A stretch of 64,000 nucleotides of DNA from Streptomyces roseoviridis (GTDB taxonomy: Bacteria; Actinomycetota; Actinomycetes; Streptomycetales; Streptomycetaceae): the NCBI RefSeq assembly GCF_039535235.1, contig NZ_BAAAWU010000001.1, positions 2,108,001-2,172,000 on the forward strand, read 5' to 3'. Every line of letters starts with the position of its first letter. Position 1 is the first letter of the stretch. A model generated the notes under the pieces. It ran no database searches. It had not been told where the DNA came from and saw only the letters and a program-made list of their open reading frames with translations. Of this stretch, positions 6,769-14,512 are shown piece by piece. Both the position numbers and the translations under genes were made by a program.

Positions 6769-8112
6769 TCACGATGCGGAATCGGCGGCGGTCTCCCTCG
6801 CTCGTACGGGCGCGGGGACGGCGGCCCGGTCGCCGCGGCCCACCCGGCCCAGGTCGATGTCGCGGGTCTCGCGCATGGTGACGTACACGATCAGGGAGAC
6901 GGCCGCGCAGCCCGCCACGTACCAGTAGTAGCCGGACTCGACGCCCGCGTCCTTGAACCACAGGGCGACGTACTCCGCCGTGCCGCCGAAGAGGGCGTTG
7001 GCGATGGCGTACGGCAGGGCGACGCCGAGGGCGCGCACGCCGGTCGGGAAGAGTTCGGCCTTCACGCAGGCGTTGATCGAGGTGTAGCCGGTGACGACGA
7101 CGAGGGCGAGCAGCGACAGGCCGAGGGCGGGCCAGAAGGAGCCGGCGTGCCGCAGCATCGTCATGATCGGCACGGTGAGCAGGGTGGAGCCGACCGCGAA
7201 GGTGATGAGGAGCGGGCGGCGGCCGATCCGGTCGGAGAGCCGGCCGGCCAGCGGCTGGAGGCAGGCGAAGACGATCAGCGCGCAGAAGGACACCAGGGTG
7301 GCGGTCTGCTTGGACAGGCCGGCGGAGTTGGACAGGTACTTGGTGAGGTAGGTGGTGTACGTGTAGTAGGCGACCGTGCCGCCCATGGTGAGCGCGATGA
7401 CGAGGAAGGCCTCGCGCCGGTGCGCCCACAGGGCCTTGATGGTGCCCTTCTCGGCGCCGGCGACGCCGTCGTCGGCGGTCTCCTCGTAGACCTCGGTCTC
7501 CAGCATGTTGCGGCGCAGGTAGAAGACGACGGCCGCGCCGAGGGCGCCCACGATGAAGGGGATGCGCCAGCCCCAGCTGTGCAGGGCCTCGGTGGACATG
7601 GTCCGCTGGAGCACGATCTGCAGGCCGAGGCCGAGGATCTGGCCGGCGGTCATCGACACGTACTGGAAGCTGGAGGCGAAGCCGCGGTGCTGCGGGGCGG
7701 ACGCCTCGGTGAGGTAGGTGGCGCTGGCTGCGTACTCGCCGCCGACGGACAGGCCCTGGAGGAGCCGGGCCACGAGGAGGACGGCGGCGCCGCCGTATCC
7801 GGCGACGGAGTAGGTGGGGGCGACGGCGATGAGGACCGCCGAGGCGGACATCAGCGTCACGGTGAGGGTGAGGGCCGCCTTGCGGCCCTTGCGGTCACCG
7901 ACCCGGCCGAGCAGCCAGCCGCCGACCGGCCGCATGAAGAAGCCGACGGCGAAGATGCCGGCCGTGTTCATGAGCTTGGCGGTGTCGTTGCCCTCGGGGA
8001 AGAACGCCCCCGCGAAGTAGGTCGCGAAGCTCGCGTACACGAACCAGTCGAACCACTCGACCATGTTGCCGGCCGAACCGACCCAGATCTTCTTCCAGTG
8101 CTCTCGTCCCAT
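6769..8112 (-). CDS. MFS transporter, metabolite:H+ symporter (MHS) type
   Basis: A polytopic protein of about 447 residues with twelve predicted membrane helices. Hallmarks are the N-terminal EHWKKIWVGSAGNMVEWFDW, the loop-2/3 motif GRVGDRKGRKAALTLTV and its repeat GRLSDRIGRRPLLITFAVGS. This fits the MHS family that imports small carboxylates, betaines or similar metabolites with protons. The substrate cannot be read. It follows a TetR regulator by about 80-160 bases on the same strand, so it is its likely target. An in-frame GTG at 8163 would add 17 residues. I prefer 8112 because MGREHWKK matches family N-termini, though its ribosome site is weak. Confidence 0.88.
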   Translation of the reverse strand: MGREHWKKIWVGSAGNMVEWFDWFVYASFATYFAGAFFPEGNDTAKLMNTAGIFAVGFFMRPVGGWLLGRVGDRKGRKAALTLTVTLMSASAVLIAVAPTYSVAGYGGAAVLLVARLLQGLSVGGEYAASATYLTEASAPQHRGFASSFQYVSMTAGQILGLGLQIVLQRTMSTEALHSWGWRIPFIVGALGAAVVFYLRRNMLETEVYEETADDGVAGAEKGTIKALWAHRREAFLVIALTMGGTVAYYTYTTYLTKYLSNSAGLSKQTATLVSFCALIVFACLQPLAGRLSDRIGRRPLLITFAVGSTLLTVPIMTMLRHAGSFWPALGLSLLALVVVTGYTSINACVKAELFPTGVRALGVALPYAIANALFGGTAEYVALWFKDAGVESGYYWYVAGCAAVSLIVYVTMRETRDIDLGRVGRGDRAAVPAPVRARETAADSAS

Positions 8113-8193
8113 GGCCCCGAACCGTGCCGGAGAGGGCCGGGCGGCAACAAGGGTGCCACGCACAACGATCAGGAGTACTTGCGTGCCTAAAGA

Positions 8194-8817
8194 TCACGGG
8201 ATCAGGGTTTCGGCGATGAACTCCTGTACGTGGCCGAGGACTTGGGTCCGTCCGGTGCCGGGGATGCCGACGGCGACGTGCACGCTGAAGCCGTCGAGCA
8301 GGGCGCGCATCCGGTGTGCGTACCGGTCCGGGTCGACGGACCGGAACTCCCCGCGCGACACCCCTTCGGCGATGATCGCGACGAGGTCGCGGTGCCAGGC
8401 GCCCTCGATGGCGGCCTGCCGGGCGCGGGCGTCGTCGTCGGCGTTCTGCGAGCGGTTCCAGACCTCCAGCCACAGCGTCCAGTGCGGGTCGCGCGGCCCG
8501 TCGGGCACGTACACGTCGACGTAGCCGTCCAGTCGCTCCCGCGCGGTGCCGGGACCGGAGAGCAGCGCGCTGCGCTCGGCGCCGAGCCGGCCCTCGCTCC
8601 ACTCCAGGGTGCGCAGCAGCAACTCGTCCTTGGTGCGGAAGTAGTAGAGGAGGTGCCCGCTGCTCATCCCGACCTGCCGCCCGAGGCCGGCCATGGTGAG
8701 CCCGTCGAGACCGCGCTCGGCGATGGTGTCCATGGCGGCGGCGAGGACGTCCTCGCGCGGCGGGGCCGCCTGGTTGCGGCGCCGGGGGTGGTGGGGCGGG
8801 CTGCTGCTCTGACTCAC
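8194..8817 (-). CDS. TetR family regulator
   Basis: A 207-residue regulator. The N-terminal helix-turn-helix is clear: DVLAAAMDTIAERGLDGLTM, LGRQVGMSSGHLLYYFRTKD. The C-terminal ligand domain contains a DGPRDPHWTLWLEVWNRS segment typical of the BetI/YxaF-like branch that senses small molecules. Its start overlaps the stop of the upstream zinc-cysteine gene by four bases (ATGA), so the two are translationally coupled. The MHS transporter follows downstream. I infer that it controls the three-gene unit 9362 to 6769. Confidence 0.92.
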   Translation of the reverse strand: MSQSSSPPHHPRRRNQAAPPREDVLAAAMDTIAERGLDGLTMAGLGRQVGMSSGHLLYYFRTKDELLLRTLEWSEGRLGAERSALLSGPGTARERLDGYVDVYVPDGPRDPHWTLWLEVWNRSQNADDDARARQAAIEGAWHRDLVAIIAEGVSRGEFRSVDPDRYAHRMRALLDGFSVHVAVGIPGTGRTQVLGHVQEFIAETLIP

Positions 8818-9362
8818 TCGTACGTTCTACAGGATCGGGGGTGGTCCGGGATCGGGCCGCCCGGCCGGGGGGCCGGGACGACGCGGACGGCGCCGGGCGC
8901 GAACAGGATCTCGTACGGCGTGGAGCAGTCGGCGTACAGGGTCGCGACCTCCGCGCCGCAGGCACAGACCCGGTTGGGGCCGTCGGCGCCCGCCGCGCCG
9001 CAGCAGCCGGAGCTGCGCAGCGGCTCCGGATGGAGGTCGAGCGGCAGGACGTCGTCGAGGTGCAGCACGTACTGGTTGCGCGGCCCGGCCGAGACGAGCC
9101 AGCCGCGCTCGTCCGACGCCCAGGGCCCGCCCGGGTGGATCCCGTCGTAGGCGTCCTCGTCCTCCTCCGGGCAGGGGACGAACGGCGCGCCCCGGTGGTC
9201 CGGCTGGACCGCGTAGCGGCCGCGGGGCATCGTCGCCGGCGAGCGCCGTAGCCCGTCGGGGCCGGGTGACCCGTCCCACGGCGGCAGGTCGGGCACGGCG
9301 TCCATGAGCCGTACGGCGTCGGTGAGGGGACGGGCGCAGGCGGCGCAGATCAGGATGTCCAT
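8814..9362 (-). CDS. Cysteine-rich protein of unknown function
   Basis: A 182-residue acidic protein with no recognised family. It begins MDILICAACARPLTDAVRLM, with a CxxC knuckle, and has a second Cys cluster near residues 132-150 (SSGCCGAAGADG, VCACGAE). A single zinc-ribbon-like site is therefore likely. The middle is rich in Pro, Asp, Gly and Trp. It is the first gene of a unit with TetR and the MHS transporter. The start codon is buried in a 42-base hairpin and the GAGGA ribosome site lies in the hairpin loop, so translation may be structure-controlled. No enzymatic motif is visible. Confidence 0.75.
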   Translation of the reverse strand: MDILICAACARPLTDAVRLMDAVPDLPPWDGSPGPDGLRRSPATMPRGRYAVQPDHRGAPFVPCPEEDEDAYDGIHPGGPWASDERGWLVSAGPRNQYVLHLDDVLPLDLHPEPLRSSGCCGAAGADGPNRVCACGAEVATLYADCSTPYEILFAPGAVRVVPAPRPGGPIPDHPRSCRTYE

Positions 9363-9398
9363 CGGGGCGATCGTCCTCGAGACGACGCCCCGATGGAC
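9357..9398 (-). promoter_or_regulatory. Strong hairpin over the start codon of the cysteine-rich gene
   Basis: GTCCATCGGGGCG and CGCCCCGATGGAC form 13 perfect pairs. An inner TCGTC/GACGA extends the stem after a one-base bulge. The ATG at 9362 lies in the 3' arm and the GAGGA ribosome site in the loop. It could be a translational switch, or a terminator if transcription comes from aguA. Confidence 0.6.
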
Positions 9399-9452
9399 AC
9401 CGGTTTTCCGGGCCTCTCCCCGCTTCTCCGGGTTCGGCCGGTGCGCCGGGGG

Positions 9453-10472
9453 TCAGACCGCCGGCTGCTGCTGCGTGATGCAGTGGATGCCGCCCCCACC
9501 CGCGAAGATGGCGCGCGCGTCGACCAGCACGACCTCCCGCTCCGGGAAGAGCCGGCGGAAGATGCCGGCCGCGACCTCGTCGTTCGGGTCGTCGAAGCCG
9601 CACAGCACCACACCGCCGTTGCACAGGTAGTGGTTGATGTACGAGTAGTCGACCCAGTCGCCCTCCTCGTCCTTCAGGACGGTCGGGGCCGGGACCTCGA
9701 TGACCTCCAGGGGGCGGCCCTGGGCGTCGGTCTGGCCGCGCAGGAGGTTGACGTAGAGCCGGGAGCGCTCGTGGTCGGGGTGGCCCGGGTCCTGCTGGCT
9801 GTGGACCAGGACGGTGCCGGGGCGGGCGAAGGCGGCGACGATGTCGACGTGGCCCTGGGTGCCGTACAGGCCGTAGTCGCCGGCCAGGCCGTGCGGCAGC
9901 CAGATCGCCTTGGTGGTGCCGAGCTTGGCGTGGATCTCGGCCTCGACCTCCTGGCGGGTCCACTCGGGGTTGCGGCCCGCGCCCAGCTGCACGGTGTCGG
10001 TGAGCAGGACGGTGCCCTCGCCGTCGACGTGGATGGCGCCGCCCTCGTTCACAAGAGCGGTGCTCACCACCGGCACGCCGGCCACGTCGGCGACATGGCG
10101 GGCGATCTTGGAGTCGTGCTCCCAGCGGGCCCAGTCCTGGGCGCCCCAGCCGTTGAACACCCAGTCCACGGCGGCGAGCCGGCCCTCCTCGTCCTTCACG
10201 AAGGTGGGGCCGATGTCCCGCATCCAGGCGTCGTCCAGTTCGCGCTCGACCAGGTCGACGTCGTCGCCGAGGAGGGCGCGGGCGGACTCGGCGTCACCGG
10301 GGGCCACCACCATCGTCACCGGCTCGAAGCGGCGTACGGCGCGGGCCACGGACGCCCAGGCGGCGCGGGCCTCCGCCAGCTCCTCCTCGTCGGTGAAGGT
10401 GGGGTTGGGGCTCGGCCAGGCCATCCAGGTCCGCTCGTGCGGGGTCCACTCGGCGGGCATGCGGTACGTCAT
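9453..10472 (-). CDS. aguA: Agmatine deiminase (peptidyl-arginine-deiminase family)
   Basis: Hydrolyses agmatine to N-carbamoylputrescine and ammonia. The 339-residue protein has the family landmarks in order: MPAEWTPHERTWMAWPSPN at the N-terminus, DDAWMRDIGPTFV, VNEGGAIHVDGEGTVLLTD, the catalytic His segment LYGTQGHVDIVAAFA, and GGGGIHCITQQQPAV with the nucleophile Cys near the C-terminus. It lies 20 bases after ureC on the same strand, so the urease and agmatine enzymes are probably one transcript. That suggests a shared role in freeing nitrogen from guanidino or ureido compounds. Agmatine deiminase itself does not make urea, so the functional link is indirect. Confidence 0.93.
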   Translation of the reverse strand: MTYRMPAEWTPHERTWMAWPSPNPTFTDEEELAEARAAWASVARAVRRFEPVTMVVAPGDAESARALLGDDVDLVERELDDAWMRDIGPTFVKDEEGRLAAVDWVFNGWGAQDWARWEHDSKIARHVADVAGVPVVSTALVNEGGAIHVDGEGTVLLTDTVQLGAGRNPEWTRQEVEAEIHAKLGTTKAIWLPHGLAGDYGLYGTQGHVDIVAAFARPGTVLVHSQQDPGHPDHERSRLYVNLLRGQTDAQGRPLEVIEVPAPTVLKDEEGDWVDYSYINHYLCNGGVVLCGFDDPNDEVAAGIFRRLFPEREVVLVDARAIFAGGGGIHCITQQQPAV

Positions 10473-10492
10473 GGGAGAGGTCCTAAGAGAGG

Positions 10493-12175
10493 TCAGAGGA
10501 AGTAGAGGCGGTTGAGCGAGACGGACTCGGCCGCCTCCGAGCGGATCGGGGAGCCGTCCAGGGACACCAGGCCGGTGCGGCCGTCGACCTGGACGTCGCC
10601 GATGCGCGAATTCAGCAGCAGGTTCCCGGGGCCGATGCCGCGGGTGCCGCGCACGGGGACGCGGCGGCGGCGGGTCGGCATGCGGTCGGAGCCGAGGTCG
10701 ACGGCGGCCTGGGCGACGAACGCGACCGAGATGTCGGCGGCGGTCGCACCGTGCCCGCCGAACAGCGGACCGAGGACGAGCGGTTCGCAGGTGTCGGTGG
10801 CCGCGTTCGGATCGCCCACGACCCCCCACGCGGGGAAGCCGGACTTCAGCACCAGCTGGGGCTTGGCGCCGAAGAACTCCGGCCGCCACAGCACGATGTC
10901 GGCCAGCTTGCCGACCTCGATCGAGCCGATCTCGTGCGCGAGGCCGTGGGCGATCGCCGGGTTGATGGTGAGCTTGGCCATGTAGCGCAGCACGCGCGCG
11001 TTGTCGTCGTGCTCGCCGTCGCCCTCGAGCGGGCCCAGCTCGGCCTTCATCTTCCCGGCCATGGCGAAGGTCCGGCGTACGGTCTCGCCGGCCCTTCCCA
11101 TTCCCTGCGCGTCGGACGAGGTGATCCCGATCGCGCCCAGGTCGTGCAGGACGTCCTCCGCGCCCATCGTCCCGGCCCGGATCCGGTCGCGCGCCATGGC
11201 GGCGTCGCCGGGCAGGTCGGTCTTCAGGTCGTGGACGGAGACGATCATCCCGTAGTGCTCGGCGACCGCGTCGCGGCCGAAGGGCAGGGTGGGATTGGTG
11301 GAGGAGCCGATGACGTTCGGCACGCCCGCCATCTTGAGCACGTTCGGTACGTGTCCGCCGCCGCAGCCCTCGATGTGGAAGGCGTGGATCGTGCGGCCCT
11401 CCAGGACGGCGAGGGTGTCCTCGACCGACAGGCACTCGTTGAGGCCGTCGGAGTGCAGGGCGACCTGCACGTCGTGCTCCTCGGCGACCCGGAGGGCGGT
11501 GTCGAGGGCCCGGGTGTGGGCGCCCATGTCCTCGTGGACCTTGAAGCCGGAGGCGCCGCCCTCGGCGAGGGCCTCGACGAGGGGCGCCGGGTCCGAGGAG
11601 GAGCCGCGGCCGAGGAAGCCGACGTTGACCGGCCAGGCGTCGAAGGCGTTGAAGGCGTGCTTGAGGGCCCAGGGCGAGTTGACGCCGACGCCCCACACGG
11701 GGCCGAACTCCTGGCCGATGACCGTGGTGACGCCGCTGGCGAGCGAGGCTTCCATGATCCGCGGCGACAGCAGGTGGACATGGGTGTCGACGGCGCCGGC
11801 GGTGGCGATGAGGCCCTCGCCGGAGACGATCGAGGTGCCGGTGCCGACGACGACGTCGACGCCGTCGAGGGTGTCGGGGTTGCCGGCCCGGCCGATGGCG
11901 TGGATGCGGCCCTCGCGGATGCCGATGGACACCTTGCGGATGCCCAGCACGGCGTCGATGACGAGGACGTTGCTGATCACGACGTCGCAGGTCTCGCGGA
12001 CGGCGGCGGCCTTGAGGTGCAGTCCGTCGCGGGCGGTCTTGCCGAAGCCGGCCAGGAACTCGTCGCCGGGCCGCTGCGAGTCGGACTCGACCCGTACGAC
12101 GAGGCCGGAGTCGCCCAGGACGACCCGGTCGCCGGCCCGCGGGCCGTGTACGGAGGCGTACTCGTAGGGGTCCAT
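10493..12175 (-). CDS. ureC: Urease alpha subunit, divergent (flap Cys missing)
   Basis: Urease alpha subunit of 560 residues. All nickel-site residues are present at the positions expected from the Klebsiella enzyme minus five or so: THVH (His132, His134), the carbamylated Lys in SGFKVHED (Lys212), HSDGLNE (His241), HIEGCGGGH (His267) and SSDAQGMGR (Asp355). The mobile-flap segment is unusual: the usual MVCHHLD reads IVSVHDL, so the flap Cys is Val314 while the flap His is kept (His315). It starts within the stop of the fused ureAB gene (TGATG). No ureD, E, F or G gene is in the window, so nickel loading would depend on another locus. It resembles the second, orphan urease-like locus of streptomycetes. 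Confidence 0.93.
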   Translation of the reverse strand: MDPYEYASVHGPRAGDRVVLGDSGLVVRVESDSQRPGDEFLAGFGKTARDGLHLKAAAVRETCDVVISNVLVIDAVLGIRKVSIGIREGRIHAIGRAGNPDTLDGVDVVVGTGTSIVSGEGLIATAGAVDTHVHLLSPRIMEASLASGVTTVIGQEFGPVWGVGVNSPWALKHAFNAFDAWPVNVGFLGRGSSSDPAPLVEALAEGGASGFKVHEDMGAHTRALDTALRVAEEHDVQVALHSDGLNECLSVEDTLAVLEGRTIHAFHIEGCGGGHVPNVLKMAGVPNVIGSSTNPTLPFGRDAVAEHYGMIVSVHDLKTDLPGDAAMARDRIRAGTMGAEDVLHDLGAIGITSSDAQGMGRAGETVRRTFAMAGKMKAELGPLEGDGEHDDNARVLRYMAKLTINPAIAHGLAHEIGSIEVGKLADIVLWRPEFFGAKPQLVLKSGFPAWGVVGDPNAATDTCEPLVLGPLFGGHGATAADISVAFVAQAAVDLGSDRMPTRRRRVPVRGTRGIGPGNLLLNSRIGDVQVDGRTGLVSLDGSPIRSEAAESVSLNRLYFL

Positions 12176-12891
12176 CAGTTGCCCTCCTTCTCGGGCTCGC
12201 CGGGCGCGGGGTTCTCGGCACCCAGGTATCCGCAGGCGGCGGCCCTGCGCAGGGCCTCCTCCCGGGCGCCGGGGGCGTCCAGCGGGCCGTCGACCAGGCC
12301 CGCGAAGCCGATGGCGACGCGGGCGCCGCCGATGGGGACGAGGCCGACCTCGGCCTGGCCGCCGGGGTCGAAGCGGAAGGACGCGCCGGCCGGGATGGCC
12401 AGGCGCATGCCGTAGGCGGCGGCGCGGTCGAAGGCGAGCCGCGGGTTGGCCTCGAAGAAGTGGAAGTGGGAGGTCACGCTGACCGGGACCTCGGCGGTGT
12501 TGCGGACGGTGAGCGTGACGGCCGGTTCGGCCTCCTCGTAGGCGGGCCCGGGACGCAGCGCGCCGGGCGCGTCCGCTCCCAGGAAGCCGCCGCCGATGGG
12601 GTCGGAGACGACGGCCAGCCGTGATCCGTCGTCGAAGACGGCCTCGACGTGGACCTCGGTGACGACGTCGGCGACGCCGGGCAGGACGTCGTCGGGGCCG
12701 AGGACGGCTCGGGCCGCCTCGATCGCCTCGGCGAGTCGCTTGCCGTCGCGGGCGGCCTCGCAGACGGTGTCGGCGATGAGGGCGGTGGCCTCGGGCACGT
12801 TCAGCCTCAGGCCACGGGCCCGGCGGGCGCGGGCGAGCTCGGCGGCTCCGAAGACGAGCAGCCGGTCGCGTTCCGTGGGGGTCAGTCGCAC
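12175..12891 (-). CDS. ureAB: Fused urease gamma-beta subunit
   Basis: A single 238-residue protein joins UreA and UreB. Residues 1-100 are the gamma subunit (RLTPTERDRLLVFGAAELAR, EATALIADTVCEAARDGK, LPGVADVVTEVHVEAVFDDG). The rest is the beta subunit (LTVRNTAEVPVSVTSHFHFF, NPRLAFDRAAAYGMRLAIPA). The GTG start at 12891 has a strong AGGAGGTG site. It overlaps ureC by one base (TGATG), so synthesis is coupled. Gamma-beta fusions occur in several lineages. The promoter region upstream is shared with the divergent permease and carries duplicated motifs. Confidence 0.92.
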   Translation of the reverse strand: MRLTPTERDRLLVFGAAELARARRARGLRLNVPEATALIADTVCEAARDGKRLAEAIEAARAVLGPDDVLPGVADVVTEVHVEAVFDDGSRLAVVSDPIGGGFLGADAPGALRPGPAYEEAEPAVTLTVRNTAEVPVSVTSHFHFFEANPRLAFDRAAAYGMRLAIPAGASFRFDPGGQAEVGLVPIGGARVAIGFAGLVDGPLDAPGAREEALRRAAACGYLGAENPAPGEPEKEGN

Positions 12892-12931
12892 GCCCCAAAC
12901 ACCTCCTGCGTGAGCGACACGTTTGAACGAC

Positions 12932-12960
12932 ACTCTAAATGTAAAAACCGCAGCTTCCAA
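12932..12960 (-). promoter_or_regulatory. ureAB promoter (-35 TTGGAA, -10 TAGAGT)
   Basis: On the minus strand TTGGAA (12960-12955) and TAGAGT (12937-12932) are 17 bases apart, placing the start near 12925, about 34 bases before the GTG. The -10 lies inside the left direct-repeat copy. Confidence 0.5.
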
Positions 12961-12963
12961 GCA

Positions 12964-12993
12964 TTGACGCGAGCGAGCAGCGTCAGTCACATT
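12964..12993 (+). promoter_or_regulatory. Possible promoter of the NCS1 permease
   Basis: TTGACG at 12964-12969 followed after 18 bases by CACATT at 12988-12993. The -35 is good and the -10 is poor. It immediately precedes the right direct-repeat copy. Confidence 0.3.
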
Positions 12994-13056
12994 GAGCGTC
13001 ACTCTAAATCCCCCCACGCCACCCCTCCCCCGTCCCCCATCCCCCCGGGAGTCCCC

Positions 13057-14508
13057 ATGGCGATAGAACAGCGCGGAGTCGACACCATCCCCGAAGCGGA
13101 ACGCACCAGCGGTCCCCGCGACCTCGTCTCGATCCTGCTCGGCTCCAACCTCTGCCTCGGCGTGATCGTCTTCGGCTGGCTCCCGGTGTCGTTCGGGCTC
13201 GGCCTGTGGGCCTCGGTGACCTCCGTCGTGACCGGCACCCTCGTCGGCGTGGCCCTCACGGCCCCGCTCGCCCTCGTCTCGCTGCGCACCGCCACCAACC
13301 TCTCCACCTCCTCCGGCGCCTTCTTCGGCGTCCGGGGCCGGCTGGTCGGCTCGGTGGTCGGGCTGCTGCTGTCCCTCGGCTACACCGCGCTGACCGTGTG
13401 GATCGGCGGCGACGTGATGGTCGGCACCCTGGAGCGGCTGATCGGCCTGCCCACCGGCGACGCCACGCACGCCGCCGTCTACGCCCTGCTCGCCGTCCTC
13501 ACCGTGGCCGCCGCCGTCTACGGCTACCGGCTGCTGCTGCGGCTGAGCCAGGGCCTGGCCGTCGGCATGACCCTGCTGCTCGCGCTCGGACTGTTCGCGT
13601 ACGCCGGGGACTTCACCACGGCGGCGGTGCCGGACACCCCGTATCTGCTGGGCTCGTTCTGGCCGACCTGGCTGCTGTCCGCCGTCGCCGCCGGGCTCAG
13701 CGGGCCGGTCGCCTTCATCACGCTGCTCGGCGACTACACCCGCTACGTCTCGCCCGAGCGGCACAGCCAGAAGACGGTCTGGGGCGCCACCTGTCTGGGG
13801 CTCGTGGTCGGGTTGTTGGTCCCTCAGCTCTTCGGCACCGTGACGGCCTTGGCGGCCCGCGGCGGTCTCGACTACGCCGGGCCGCTGGTCGCCGCCTCGC
13901 CCGCCTGGTACCTCGTCCCGCTGCTGCTCGCCGCGACCGCCGGCTCCGTCGGCAACGCCGGACTGATGCTGTACTCGATGGGCCTCGACCTGGACGCGAT
14001 CCTGCCGAGGGCGACCCGTGCCCGCGCCACCCTCGTCGTGGCGGCGGTCGCGACCGGCTTCGTCTTCCTCGGCCACTTCGCCTCGGACGCCCAGACCGCG
14101 ATGACCTCGTTCGTGCTGCTGCTCACCGCGATCGGCACGCCGTGGGCGGTCATCACCCTGATCGGGCACCGGCGTTGCCGCGGCGCGTACGACGCCGAGG
14201 CCCTCCAGGTCTACAACCGGCGCTCGCGCGGCGGCGTCTACTGGTTCTCGGCCGGCTGGCACCCGCGCGCCACGGCCTCCTGGGCGATCGGCGCGGCCGT
14301 CGGTCTCGCCGGGGTGTCGACCCCGCTCTACGAGGGCCCGCTGCTGGCCCTGACCGGCGGGATCGACGCCAGCTTCGTGCTGTCCGGCGTGGTGGGCGGG
14401 GTGCTGTACGCGGTGCTCACCCCGGCCGGGTCCGCAGCGCGGGAGACGACGGCCGCGGACGCGAAGGCGCCCGGGACGGTGACCGCCCCGGGCGCCCTGG
14501 TGGACTGA
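13057..14508 (+). CDS. NCS1 family permease (cytosine/purine/allantoin type)
   Basis: A 483-residue membrane protein of about twelve helices in the nucleobase:cation symporter-1 family. It shows the helix-1 region DLVSILLGSNLCLGVIVFGW, a TSSGAFFGVRG motif early in the protein, LLGDYTRYVSPE in the middle and a late helix set with GTPWAVITLIGHRR. Substrates in the family are cytosine, purines, allantoin or hydantoins. Its position opposite a urease operon favours a nitrogen-rich compound whose breakdown gives urea, which is inference. It shares an intergenic region with ureAB that carries duplicated motifs. The C-terminal 30 residues are low complexity. Confidence 0.88.
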   Translation: MAIEQRGVDTIPEAERTSGPRDLVSILLGSNLCLGVIVFGWLPVSFGLGLWASVTSVVTGTLVGVALTAPLALVSLRTATNLSTSSGAFFGVRGRLVGSVVGLLLSLGYTALTVWIGGDVMVGTLERLIGLPTGDATHAAVYALLAVLTVAAAVYGYRLLLRLSQGLAVGMTLLLALGLFAYAGDFTTAAVPDTPYLLGSFWPTWLLSAVAAGLSGPVAFITLLGDYTRYVSPERHSQKTVWGATCLGLVVGLLVPQLFGTVTALAARGGLDYAGPLVAASPAWYLVPLLLAATAGSVGNAGLMLYSMGLDLDAILPRATRARATLVVAAVATGFVFLGHFASDAQTAMTSFVLLLTAIGTPWAVITLIGHRRCRGAYDAEALQVYNRRSRGGVYWFSAGWHPRATASWAIGAAVGLAGVSTPLYEGPLLALTGGIDASFVLSGVVGGVLYAVLTPAGSAARETTAADAKAPGTVTAPGALVD

Positions 14509-14512
14509 CCGG

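Larger units (their letters stand above)
12923..13009. repeat. Direct repeat pair TTGAnCGnCACTCTAAAT between ureAB and the permease
   Basis: Copies at 12923-12940 and 12992-13009 match at all but two positions and are 69 bases apart. That spacing could allow looping or dual occupancy. The left copy overlaps the predicted ureAB -10 (TAGAGT on the minus strand) and the right copy lies just downstream of the predicted permease -10. The pair looks like a shared operator for a regulator not identified here. Confidence 0.55.

Noticed and set aside
12900..13010. A GlnR box (nitrogen regulator) between ureAB and the permease
   Set aside because: GTCAC elements occur, but their spacing does not fit the GTnAC-n6-GAAAC pattern. 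The twin 18-base motif describes the region better.
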